DNA of 64,000 bases from the NCBI GenBank assembly GCA_028023455.1, contig JAQFVV010006203.1, positions 7,410,821-7,474,820 on the forward strand, in the 5' to 3' direction. The notes under the pieces are model-generated. The model saw only the letters and a program-made list of their open reading frames with translations. It made no database searches and was not told where the DNA came from. The position numbers were made by a program, and so were the translations under genes. The DNA is from Epiperipatus broadwayi. Taxonomy: Eukaryota > Onychophora > Udeonychophora > Euonychophora > Peripatidae. Each line of letters opens with the position of its first letter. Positions within the stretch are counted from its first letter, which is position 1. Shown piece by piece: positions 47,646-58,444 of this stretch.

Positions 47646-49858
47646 TGTAACGATCCGGAGAATGGCGCTTAACGTAAACTGCACTACAGGGCGCCATCTA
47701 GGCATTTGAACCTAGAAAAATTTATAAAGTAGGCAGATACGTAAGTCAAAAAAAAAAAATTTTTTTTTTTTTTATATATTTGCATCCGATCGTTAGCCCA
47801 TGTCACTAGCTCAGTGGAATAGCAGAGATTAAATAATATAATATCTTATCTAATTATATTTCAATATTAAAAAAATAAATAAAATAAGCCACTGCCAGTA
47901 ATTAACATACAAACATTTATTTATGCACATATATATAAGATTTAAAATTATTTTAGTATTAGTTTACATTTTAACATTTAACATTATTTTTAACTTTGAT
48001 TTCTGACTTTAATTTACATTTAATTACTATTATATTCTAATTTTACATTTTAATTAAGTTCGCACAGATAAATTTAGGAAAGCTTGTTTATAATGTTGAA
48101 TATAGATCGGTTACATAGATTTCACGGTCAAAAACATTTCAAAGTAAACATAAACGATCAAAATACAAAATTATTGATTACTGACAATTGCGGAGGGAAA
48201 TTTATACGTAACCCAATAGTATTCACCATAAGATACTTGTATTGTCACCAATAACTTAAAAGACACCCGAATAAATACATTTTAGATACTCACCGTAAGG
48301 TATCATTATTTATCGAATGTCTATATATTTTGATCAAATATGAAAACCCAAAACATACTTAACCGATAACCAATCCATGCAAGCGTCTATAAACAACTTA
48401 AATTTAATGCATTTTTATTTAGGGTCAAGTATGAATAGACCACATAGATTTGCATTTGAAAATAAAATATTCTATCCCTATTTAACCTTAGGCTAAAATT
48501 CGCAGTCAAACTGGCATCAATCCATCTGATACATCGATGTATTCAATGTAATACGGAATACGGCAGCACCAAAAAGATTAAGAGAAGATATTGACTCTCA
48601 TTAGATAGGAATATTACTTCTATCCAACGAGAAGAACAATAAAAAAAAAAACTCCATAGAAAGGAACTGCGCTCTGCGTCTTATAATTCCTTCCATAGGC
48701 AAAACGGGAGAGTGCGGCGTATGAAGCGATTCTGCCAGTAGCGAATCTCCGATTACATCTACTAACTACATCAATATATACAATCCATTGACCCAATCTA
48801 ACAACGACACAAATAACCTAAGATTACCCTCCCCTAATATAACTTTACAAATCTATACAGCCATTCACGCCCGACTTAAGTTTAACATTTATATAATTAA
48901 TTTAACGAAAAACAAAAAAATCATGATAAAAACTTAAAGAATAAAAAAATAAATAAATGGAAATGATTTTACATAAATAAGAAAAAAAATACATCAAATA
49001 ACAATATTAATAAAGAATTTAGTTTGGTCAGATAGGATTCTATTGCATTATTTACTAAAAAGTTTTAAAATTTAGAGTTCTTATTGTTTCAAGTGAATAT
49101 AAAGTTCTTACGATTTTTAAAATGTCCAACTTTATCCGTTGCTTGCCATGAACGTAAATTCCCACGCCGTCCTAAGATTGATATTCTGTTGGCCGATTTA
49201 TTTATCCATCCGGAGGTTTTTGTTTTAACTGGTCCTCAATGTAGAAAAACGGTAGTTCATTTCTCTTTCTTTCTTAGCAAAGCTGAAGGGATTGAATCTT
49301 GCGTCTTTTTTCAATCCCTTCTCCTTTACTTCCGCACTAACACATATCTCTCACATCGTAATAAATCAATAACTCACTAACTAATAATTTCCAAACTTGT
49401 CCTTTTATATTACTTTGAAAGATTGACTTAACATTACGTCATCGATGTGATGATCCTTTTCGTTGAGGTCCGATTTCCCAATGGATTTATTTCATTTGCT
49501 AAAAGTTTCTATTGTTTCCCTATCTGACTGATGTTTTTACATTTAAATGCCCAAGGCTGGTTTACCTTTAACTAATTAACAATCATTTCCATTTCTGATT
49601 AATTAACCTGTTTTCCAAATCAAAGATATATTTTTATCTCTAAATCTTTTTAAGTTTTTGTTTTTAAAATACCTTTTCTATTTTTAATACAGTTTTATTT
49701 TAATAATTTTTTTTATCTGTGCGATTTAATATATACGAGTTTAAGATGATATTTAATTTTTAATTCTTAAAGAAAATTTTTAAATGCGAACTTTTTAATT
49801 TACTTTCATGTTTAATAAATAAAAAAAAACAATGTAACAAACGTCTGTGCTCGTTACA
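47646..49858 (-). repeat. Long terminal repeat, left copy (2213 bp)
   Basis: Begins TGTAACGATCCGGAGAATGG and ends TGTGCTCGTTACA. It carries an A/T homopolymer tract near 47750-47775 longer than in the other copy. It contains a 98-codon plus-strand frame (49084-49380) that is conserved only because the LTRs are near-identical. In the proposed orientation it would be the 3' LTR. Confidence 0.85.
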
Positions 49859-50563
49859 TATCAATAAAGTTGCTTAAAAAAAAAATGAATCAAAAAAAAA
49901 ATATTTTACTTAGGGTTAGTAATTACGGTACACGATTGACAAATACATTTACAAAACATCCGGTTAATAATTTTACAAAAAGACTATATACAAAAAGAAA
50001 AATGTTTACTATCGTTTTCCAAGGACCATTTACGTTCACCTCCTCCCGACCAGAGTTCTAACTTTTTTTTTTTTATCCATTTTATTTTTACACACGGCAT
50101 GACAAGCAAATTTTATAAATTATTTATTTAAATAAGGTTGCATTGAGATAAATATGTTTTAAGAAATAATGGGTTTAAACGTGTATATTTGCAGCACAAT
50201 TATAAACACCACCAACTTATTTATGACTGATTGAAATGCATACATAGGGTTACGCTGAAGTAATTCCCAAAGGTACTCATCGTAAGGCACCACATTTCGA
50301 TCATAAACTTACGTGGCTGTGCGCACCTATACACATGAAAGCATAATTTATATTACAACAACAAAATATCAATCGCAACCTTTTGACTTTCTTTTTAACG
50401 AACTACAGTTTAAAATTATTTATACTTTCTAGTTTTTAATATATGTGCTATTTCATTCTGGCAGTGCTTTTATAAGATTTAAAGTATACGACTATATGTA
50501 AACAGATAAAAATATTTCATTTTGATAAAATTTGCTCAGAGTATATGTGGTTTATTAAAGATC
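49859..50563. other. Interior of the LTR element, non-coding
   Basis: Only a 63-codon frame (49870-50061) is present, with no retroviral-type motif. The remainder is AT-rich. Confidence 0.6.
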
Positions 50564-50582
50564 GGCCCAAGTTGGTTCGCCA
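50564..50582 (-). other. Candidate tRNA primer-binding site
   Basis: On the minus strand, directly after the LTR end GTTACA and two bases (AC), stands TGGCGAACCAACTTGGGCC. It starts with TGG as expected for pairing with a tRNA 3' CCA end. No matching tRNA is named, and no convincing polypurine tract was seen at the other end. Confidence 0.45.
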
Positions 50583-50584
50583 GT

Positions 50585-52806
50585 TGTAACGATCCGGGGA
50601 ATGCACTTAACGTAATCTGCACTACAGGGCGCCATCTAGGCATTTGAACCTAGAAAAATTTATAAAGTAGGCAGATACGTAAGTCAAAAAAAAAAAATTT
50701 TTATATTTGCATCCGATCGTTAGCCCATGTCACTAGCTCAGTGGAATAGCAGAGATAAATAGCAGAGATTAAATAATATAATATCTTATCTAATTATATT
50801 TCAATATTAAAAAAATAAATAAAATAAGCCACTGCCAGTAATTAACATACAAACATTTATTTATGCACATATATATAAGATTTAAAATTATTTTAGTATT
50901 AGTTTACATTTTAACATTTAACATTATTTTTAACTTTGATTTTTGACTTTAATTTACATTTAATTACTATTATATTCTAATTTTACATTTTAATTAAGTT
51001 CGCACAGATAAATTTAGGAAAGCTTGTTTATAATGTTGAATATAGATCGGTTACATAGATTTCACGGTCAAAAACATTTCAAAGTAAACATAAACGATCA
51101 AAATACAAAATTATTGATTACTGACAATTGCGGAGAGAAATTTATACGTAACCCAATAGTATTCACCATAAGATACTTGCATTGTCACCAATAACTTAAA
51201 AGACATCCGAATAAATACATTTTAGATACTCACCGTAAGGTATCATTATTTATCGAATGTCTATATATTTTGATCAAATATGAAAACCCAAAACATACTT
51301 AACCGATAACCAATCCATGCAAGCGTCTATAAACAACTTAAATTTAATGCATTTTTATTTAGGGTCAAGTATGAATAGACCACATAGATTTGCATTTGAA
51401 AATAAAATATTCTATCCCTATTTAACCTTAGGCTAAAATTCGCAATCAAACTGGCATCAATCCATCTGATACATCGATGTATTCAACGTAATACGGAATA
51501 TGGCAGCACCAAAAAGATTAAGAGAAGATATTGACTCTCATTAGATAGGAATATTACTTCTATCCAACGAGAAGAACAATAATAAAAAAAAAACTCCATA
51601 GAAAGGAACTGTGCTCTGCGTCTTATAATTCCTTCCATAGGCAAAACGGGAGAGTGCGGCGTATGAAGCGATTCTGCCAGTAGCGAATCTCCGATTACAT
51701 CTACTAACTACATCAATATATCCAATCCATTGACCCAATCTAACAACGACACAAATAACCTAAGATTACCCTCCCCTAATATAACTTTACAAATCTATAC
51801 AGCCATTCACGCCCGACTTAAGTTTAACATTTATATAATTAATTTAACGAAAAACAAAAAAATCATGATAAAAACTTAAAGAATAAAAAAATAAATAAAT
51901 GGAAATGATTTTACATAAATAAGAAAAAAAATACATCAAATAACACTATTAATAAAGAATTTAGTTTGGTCAGATAGGATTCTATTGCATTATTTACTAA
52001 AAAGTTTTAAAATTTAGAGTTCTTATTGTTTCAAGTGAATATAAAGTTCTTACGATTTTTAAAACGTCCAACTTTATCCGTTGCTTGCCATGAACGTAAA
52101 TTCCCACGCCGTCCTAAGATTGATATTCTGTTGGCCGATTTATTTATCCATCCGGAGGTTTTTGTTTTAACTGGTCCTCAATGTAGAAAAACGATAGTTC
52201 ATTTCTCTTTCTTTCTTAGCAAAGCTGAAGGGATTGAATCTTGCGTCTTTTTTCAATCCCTTCTCCTTTACTTCCGCACTAACACATATCTCTCACATCG
52301 TAATAAATCAATAACTCACTAACTAATAATTTCCAAACTTGTCCTTTTATATTACTTTGAAAGATTGACTTAACATTACGTCATCGATGTGATGATCCTT
52401 TTCGTTGAGGTCCGATTTCCCAATGGATTTATTTCATTTGCTAAAAGTTTCTATTGTTTCCCTATCTGACTGATGTTTTTACATTTAAATGCCCAAGGCT
52501 GGTTTACCTTTAACTAATTAACAATCATTTCCATTTCTGATTAATTAACCTGTTTTCCAAATCAAAGATATATTTTTATCTCTAAATCTTTTTAAGTTTT
52601 TGTTTTTAAAATACCTTTTCTATTTTTAATACAGTTTTATTTTAATAATTTTTTTTATCTGTGCGATTTAATATATACGAGTTTAAGATGATATTTAATT
52701 TCAATTTTTAATTCTTAAAGAAAATTTTTAAATGCGAACTTTTTAATTTACTTTCATGTTTAATAAATAAAAAAAAACAATGTAACGAACGTCTGTGCTC
52801 GTTACA
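50585..52806 (-). repeat. Long terminal repeat, right copy (2222 bp)
   Basis: Begins TGTAACGATCCGGGGAATGC and ends TGTGCTCGTTACA. Compared with the left copy it has a small duplication (AATAGCAGAGAT repeated near 50750-50770) and TTTCAA inserted near 52700. The same 98-codon frame appears at 52026-52322 with two residue changes. In the proposed orientation it would be the 5' LTR. Confidence 0.85.
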
Positions 52807-52816
52807 ATATATATAT

Positions 52817-53760
52817 AGAAATTGAGAAAAGATATATTAAAATTGGTTATAATGGAAAGGTAATTAGGACAATTTTAAATACTAAAAATAGAAATTATAT
52901 AAAAGAAAAAAATAAGAAAATAGATAAACTTAAGAAGTATATTTCAATTCCATACTCAGCAGAAATATATATGATATTGAATAAATATGTTAAATGATGA
53001 AGTAAATATAGGATGGAAGAATAGTAAAAAAGCTTTGGGAAAATGGTTATGCAATATAAAAATGAATGATAGTATTATACTAGAATAAGAATTGTTTATA
53101 TAATTACATGTGATAAAGGTAATATGATATACTTAGGGCAATCAGGGAAAAGTGCAATTGAAAGAGGTAAAGAGCATAATAGAAATATAAAAAGGAAAGA
53201 TACTAAATATGGACTGTATAATCATTATTTAGAAACAAGACATATAATAAATTATGAGAAAAATATAAAGGTAATAAATTGTAGTAAAAATTTTAAGGTA
53301 ATATATACAAAAAACATAGATAAATGTATTAATATGATCAATGATTCTATAAAATTAGGAAAGATATAGTCGTTACTAGATAATTGGAAGCTGTAATATA
53401 TAGATGCATATATATATTTACTGATAGTATAAGACATGAAGTTTGTTTGGTTATTGATAGTAGTTATAATGTAGGAAACAGATGAATAAAAGTAATATAA
53501 TTGATGTATACATAAGTGTAAATTAAATTTAAAAAATTTTTAAGAGATTTTTTCATGAGTTTATTTCTAGTGATGACCATTAGAGTATATAAAGCTGTAG
53601 AATATTCCTTGTTACATGATAAATTCATAAAATGGCATCTTGAGAAAGTATTAATTAGAATGAAAATCAATTTGATGGTATTAAATTAAATTTTATATCA
53701 ACAAGTTCTCAATTATTTTGATTTATTTATAATTTATCGATTGATTAAGTTTATTATACA
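52817..53760 (+). pseudogene. Penelope-like element fragment with GIY-YIG endonuclease (right, inverted copy)
   Basis: Plus-strand frames encode YIITCDK then GNMIYLGQSGKSAIERGKEH and KYGLYNHYLETRH (about 53095-53240). A frame break just upstream leaves the open frame starting at 53124. Read in the same direction, this is about 85-90 percent similar by eye to the left copy, from AAGTATATTTCAATTCC (52935) through TTATTTCTAGTGATGACCAT (53561-53580) to about 53755. It starts abruptly just after an AT repeat next to the LTR element. The two copies therefore lie head to head with the LTR element between them. Confidence 0.7.
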
Positions 53761-53794
53761 CATATATAATTATGCACACACACTAAATGTTATA

Positions 53795-54095
53795 TATATA
53801 AGGAGAATACATATTAACTTATTATTTCAGAAATATCTAGTGACATACATATAAACTATAAATGTCAAATCAATTTAAAGTAAAAGCATACGTATTAAGT
53901 GAAGTTCATTTATAACATAGTTTTGGTAAGCAGTTAAAAAAAAAATTAATCAAAAGCAAAAATATGAAACACTCATATTTTAAGATACTTAATGATTTAT
54001 TATATACATAAAGGGTATACATATTAACTTATTTCAGAAATATCTACTGATATATGTGTCAAATTGATTTAAAGTACAATATAGTTTTATATTTA
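53795..54095. repeat. Two-copy tandem repeat
   Basis: ATACATATTAACTTATTATT then TCAGAAATATCTAGTGA (about 53806) recurs as ATACATATTAACTTATTTCA then GAAATATCTACTGA (about 54017). Both are followed by TGTCAAATxxATTTAAAGTA. The period is about 210 bp. It adjoins the right Penelope-like copy. Confidence 0.6.
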
Positions 54096-54117
54096 TTGTG
54101 CCAATACTAAAAGGTTA

Positions 54118-54430
54118 AAAATAAAATAATGATAAAATTATATTGAATGCTTTTATTTACCATGCACTAAAAAGCAAAAAAATAATTGTTTCTTCAATCA
54201 CAATCGAGTTTTTTAGATGTAAAAGCATGGGGGATCTAGAAATTAATTAAGACAATCCCTATTTTTCATAAGAAGGGATTGACTTAAGTAATTTCTGGAC
54301 CCCCCCCATGCTTTTATTTCAAATTAAATCTAAAAACAACAATTGTGGTGAAGAAACAATTATTTTTTTGCTTTTTACTTCATGATTAAATAAAAGCATT
54401 TAATCTAAAAAAAATTATCACTATTTATTA
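54118..54430. repeat. Fold-back element with about 140-bp arms
   Basis: The left arm reads TGAATGCTTTTATTTACCAT, then AAGCAAAAAAATAATTGTTT, CTTCAATCACAAT, AAAAGCATGGGGGAT, and AGACAATCCCT (to about 54258). The right arm from AGGGATTGACTTAAG (54275) is its reverse complement through AATTATTTTTTTGCTTTT to about 54430. The loop is only about 16 bp. A C run (54300-54307) faces the G run of the other arm. Confidence 0.72.
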
Positions 54431-55445
54431 ATAATTTTATAATTACGATGAGATTTTGAAAAAATGTTTTCAAAACAAATGAAGAATGGATATGATCTAT
54501 TTCAAAATTTTTAATCTTTTTTTTTTTCTTTGAGCAATCAATTTTCAAACTTTTAGGTAGATGATCTCAAAACCTTACTTTCTTTAAACCTGGTCATGTT
54601 ATAAATCAAACAGCTTTTTTTTTTAATAAAAAAAAAAAACCCAATGAAACCTTAATTTGTGTGGGTTGACATACTAAAATATATGAAAAATGCAAAAGCC
54701 CCAAAATAGCTACAGATAAATATAAATTTTTATAACTATGCCAATTCTCAAACAGAATTAATTGCACTGGATCACAAATGCACAAAAATTTTCAAAGATT
54801 TTGCTTTTACACCATTTCATACTTTAAAAATAATTTTAAAAAAATAATAATAATTTGATTTTAAAATCTTAAAAATGTACTCACTAGATTAAAACATGAA
54901 TGCGATTACAATTTTTCAGAATTTTAGTTTTAAATCACTCTATATTTAGTTTTTAATGCCAAAATCATATAATTAGTATGCTGTGCTGTGCACTTTAGTG
55001 CAATAGTAGAGTGAAAGATTCCAAGACCTAAAAATATCTGGATTAAAGCTCAATCTTTATTTGTGATGCTCAAACATCACATGCTCTACCAATCACTAGT
55101 TATTAGACTATTATTACTAGTGTGCTTTCTTTTAACATTATAATATCTTCCAACATTCCAGAAATATTTGAAAAAATGATTCTTATAATTTGGTATACCA
55201 TTTAATTCTAAAAAATTTGAATGTTTCTCAACATAATTTATTTCTATCACAGCTAAAAAAAATAAAGCTTTTAAATCATTCCATACTTTGTAAAAAAAAA
55301 AAAAAGGTGTATTGTGCATCTATTTTAATCATATAAATTATAAGGTACATAAACAAAAGGAAAACTAATCACATTTATTTTAAATATGCATATATATATA
55401 TATATTCATACCTTCTTAAAAATAATAAAAATATTTAATACTTAC

Positions 55446-55552
55446 ACTGAATATGCCAAGCTCTCCAAATAACATTATTTAATCGAATCTTTTCCTTCCA
55501 ACGTAATTTCAATCCTTTGAAAGTCTTCCATTTCGGAGATGTTAATTTTCCA
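55446..55552 (-). CDS. Mondo: Mondo/MLXIP family transcription factor, internal coding exon (upstream of the three)
   Basis: Read on the minus strand, a T-rich tract ending CAG precedes the exon and GTAAGT follows it. The exon is 107 nt: one base, 35 codons, one base. The translation includes GKLTSPKWKTFKGLK and IRLNNVIWRAWHIQ, which I recognise from MondoA/ChREBP, bHLH-Zip factors that respond to glucose phosphates and pair with Mlx. In those proteins this stretch spans the end of Mondo conserved region 2 and the 14-3-3-binding helix of region 3. The split first codon (final T) fits the Ser that family members have before GKL. The last T joins AT of the exon at 38677-38750 to give Tyr, as in the family's WYIQY. 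The preceding exon was not found up to 64000 and probably lies outside the window. Family recognition is from memory, not a search. Confidence 0.88.
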
Positions 55553-55691
55553 CTGTAAAAAAAAAATTAGTGTTTTTATGATTTTAAAATATATTGGAAA
55601 ATAATTTCAGTTTTAATTTTTTTTAAAAAAATAAAAATTTATAATTTGAATATAGAAGCAAAATATCAAAACAAGTATGAATTTGTAGCCA

Positions 55692-55773
55692 AGCATTGGT
55701 GGTCGAAAGGTCAGCGACAACTGCTTTACAAGCAGTTGTCCCGGATTAGCGGGTTCGCTTCCCGGCTGATGCT
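55692..55773 (+). repeat. tRNA-Val(UAC)-like sequence, probably a SINE head or tRNA pseudogene
   Basis: A cloverleaf can be drawn: acceptor AGCATTG with TGATGCT (with two G-T pairs), D arm GTCG..CGAC, anticodon arm ACTGC-TTTACAA-GCAGT with anticodon UAC, and a T arm around GGGTTCGCTTCCCG (B-box like). Against a working tRNA: the variable region is about 12 nt, the T stem has a mismatch, and the A box TGGTGGTCGAAAGG is poor. A SINE is likely since A-rich sequence follows at 55783-55790. Val is the best reading of the anticodon but the gene is unlikely to be functional. Confidence 0.5.
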
Positions 55774-55799
55774 ATGACACATGAGAAAAAAAATATAAA

Positions 55800-56650
55800 T
55801 TTGTACATTTAAAATGATAATGCAAGTTACTGCTAGAAACATTTAAATTATACAAGTGTCATTACTAGCCAAGTTGCCACTCTCATCACTGCCTATATCA
55901 TGCCTGAGCAGATTAGCTAAAGAATTTTGAATAGATTCCAAATGAAATAAATAAAAAATTTAATCAAGTGAATGGGGTTTTCCACACACAGCTTATCACT
56001 TTCATATTTGAAAGTCAAATGACCTCATGAATTGCTGCTACTTTTTCTTCCTCCTCCTTCAGTAAATTATGACAGCTACTATTATTCACAAAGAGAATCC
56101 ACAAAGAATACCATTTCTATAGCAAGTATTATGATAATTGTATTATTGCATTATAGCACTTACATTATGATCCTTAGAAACATAGTAAAGTCCAAGATTT
56201 TCTGCTTATTGTCCATTTATTCATAGCCATGGATTGCAATTTATGTGCATATTCCCAGTAATATATCAAATATGAATATACATCCATATTGAAAGAGCTA
56301 AATTGGCTTCATCAAAAAGATTATAACATTTCTTTAAGATAAAACAAAAATTGATAAATTTATATTTACTTATAACGAGAGAGATCAAAATACTTTGATC
56401 AAATAAAATGCTTAAAAATATGGGAGACAATCAATATTTTTCATAAGCATAGTGGCAATAAATTTAAATTGTATTTGTCTAATACAGTAGAGTTCAATAA
56501 TATTTTCTAAATATCTATAGACTTTTTAATAAATGATCAATTTTTGTTACAGCTTGTAAAAGATACTTAAATACATATATATTGATATGTTATAATGTTT
56601 TGAAAACTATCTTTTATCATATTTTAACTTATTTTTTAATAATTTATATT
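55800..56650. other. Intronic stretch upstream of exon 55446-55552, nothing recognised
   Basis: AT-rich. A 64-codon frame at 56032-56226 has no motif. No Mondo exon found. Confidence 0.45.
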
Positions 56651-56656
56651 ATATTG

Positions 56657-57010
56657 ATAATAACGTGAAAGATAAACACCTTCAAACAGATACGCTTTAA
56701 AAATGCTTATGTGACAGCCAATCAGATGGAATAATGGCATCACATGGGACTCTAAATTCTAAAACACAAGCCAGAACTATTAGAAAAAGATGCATGGCTG
56801 TCACATAAGCATTTTTAAAGCATATCTGTTTGAAGGTGTTTAGCTTTCACGAGCCAGAACTATTAGAAAAAGATGCATCTTTTTCTAATAGTTCTGGCTT
56901 GTGTTTTAGAATTTAGAGTCCCATGTAATGCCATTATTCCATCTGATTGGCTGTCACATAAGCATTTTTAAAGCGTATCTGTTTGAAGGTGTTTAGCTTT
57001 CACGTTATTA
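56657..57010. repeat. Nested fold-back element
   Basis: The ends are TAATAACGTGAAAG (56657) and its reverse complement CTTTCACGTTATTA (to 57010). The left arm (56657-56797, with ACACCTTCAAACAGATACGC) pairs with the right arm (about 56878-57010). Between them, GGCTGTCACATAAGCATTTT then TAAAGC..GTGTTTAGCTTTCACG (about 56797-56851) is an extra copy of the right terminus. It is followed by a second copy of GCCAGAACTATTAGAAAAAG (56853) that pairs directly with CTTTTTCTAATAGTTCTGGC. So one hairpin end has been duplicated inside the other. Confidence 0.75.
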
Positions 57011-57539
57011 TATATTATCTGTTTACGCTTAAATTTAATATATTTACATTATATTGATGTGTTCTGAAAAATAGTGAGAATGATAGATTCAAACAATAAA
57101 AGTTTTCTAGATAGATTCCCAGTTGAGAAAATCTATTTTGTCAACTGAGTATAAATGATGTGTTAGACCCTGTCATATTGGTACTAAAATGATACCTAAT
57201 ATATAAACAGTATCTAGATGATCATGCAAAAGTTAAAGATGTCTGAATGAATTCCCTGCTGTAAATAGTAAAAAAAAAAAAATCTATTTCACCAAGTAAC
57301 TGTAAATGATGTGTTCAGTCAATCACATTAATGTTTAAATGTTGCTTAACCCTCCCAAGTAATTAACAGTCATAACATTTTTATAGTGTTGCATATTATA
57401 ACAATTAGAAGAAACCAGAAAATAATATTTGTGGTCAAGTTAACATTAACTGCACTTTCCCTAATCTTTCCTACCCCTCAGTAAATTTCATGATTATTCT
57501 AAGTACATCACATTTCACTGTAATCTTCGTTAATAGGAG

Positions 57540-58440
57540 AGGTCTATGACATTATATGAAATTAATTGGTTGTCCACCAAAAATTATTCATATTATGCAG
57601 CTTTTACAAGACAGAATGAAAAGAAGTATTATTACTACAGGTAGAAAATGTAAGGCATTTGAAATGAAAACTGGTTAAACAAGAATGAGTATTTGTTCCA
57701 ACATTGTTTTCAATTTTTATGACAGTGGTCTTTGAAATTGTTTATAGGCAGTTTAATCAAACAAGGATCTAGATATAATACAGGTCTGATGTTGGAATTT
57801 TTTAATATAAATTGATCAAAAGCAAAAAGGAAAACTCCTTCTTCAATTCTGCGTTTATAATATACTGATGATTATATACTATTTGTCCCAGTTTAAAGGA
57901 TGATTCACATAATGTTCTTAAGTTTTTGAATACATCTTTTAAGATCTTGGTTTATTAATTAATGTCCAAAAAATTCAGAGTTCTTTATCAACTAGTAAAG
58001 GAAGAAAAATTCTCAGCAACTTTTACTTTAGATAGTTACCAATTTAAGAATGTAAATCAGTTTAAATATCCTTAATATGTTTATAAGTAAAAAGGCGGAC
58101 TTGATATGGTTCATTACAGACTCCAATATGTTGCTACTGCTTTTAAAAAATTAAAAAAATAGATTTCTCACAGGGAAAAACTAATACAACTAAGTTATTT
58201 GATATAGAACTATTATTTTACTTAATTTATTATATGGAAAGGAAACTTGAACACTCTATCAGCACAATATAGAGACATTACAAAAATTTCATTTAAAGAT
58301 GCATTGTAAAATATTAAATCTACAACGATAAGATCATAAAACCAATCAATATATTCTTCAGCTTGCTGGATGTGATGCTATTAAGTCCATTATTGTAAAA
58401 TCATGCTTAACTGAATTAGTCATATAAAACATTCAGCATA
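57540..58440 (+). pseudogene. Non-LTR retrotransposon reverse transcriptase remnant
   Basis: Plus-strand pieces: MKLIGCPPKIIHIMQLLQDR followed by MKRSIITTGRKCKAFEMKTG (about 57558-57678) match the family's L-x-x-G-x-P-x-K-x-x-x-x-I-x-x-L and F-x-V-x-x-GVKQG blocks. Then YTDDYILFVP (57860-57890) matches the YADD-type catalytic box, with Ala changed to Thr and both Asp kept. A C-terminal stretch TLSAQYRDITKISFKDAL (58253-58306) corresponds to the L-x-x-FH-x-R-x-L region. Stops and frame shifts interrupt all parts. Confidence 0.7.
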
Positions 58441-58444
58441 TTTT

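Larger units (their letters stand above)
47646..52806 (-). mobile_element. Non-coding LTR retrotransposon with very long LTRs
   Basis: Two direct repeats of about 2.2 kb enclose only 726 bp (49859-50584). Both LTRs start TGTAACGATCCGG and end GTCTGTGCTCGTTACA, the TG..CA form. The minus strand is proposed as the sense strand because TGGCGAACCAACTTGGGCC, a primer-binding-like sequence, lies two bases inside the right-hand LTR in that orientation. No gag, protease, reverse transcriptase or integrase frame exists anywhere in it, so it is non-autonomous. Flanks are ATAT repeats on both sides (possible 4-bp target duplication ATAT, but hidden in simple sequence). The LTRs differ at roughly 15-20 positions by eye plus a few indels, so the insertion is comparatively young. 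Confidence 0.85.
38751..55445 (-). other. Mondo: Mondo intron, about 16.7 kb
   Basis: Lies between the donor GTAAGT (55440-55445, minus strand) and the acceptor TAG next to 38750. The joined codon T+AT gives the expected Tyr, so no exon is missing. It holds the LTR element and the Penelope-like fragments. From about 38925 to 44750 I see only AT-rich single-copy-looking DNA with simple repeats and no supported gene. Confidence 0.8.

Noticed and set aside
49084-52322. 98-codon frame present twice (49084-49380 and 52026-52322)
   Set aside because: Conserved only because it lies in the two near-identical LTRs; no known domain, and it is on the strand opposite to the proposed element orientation.
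55692-55773. Functional tRNA-Val gene
   Set aside because: Overlong variable region, T-stem mismatch and poor A box; a SINE head or pseudogene explains it better.
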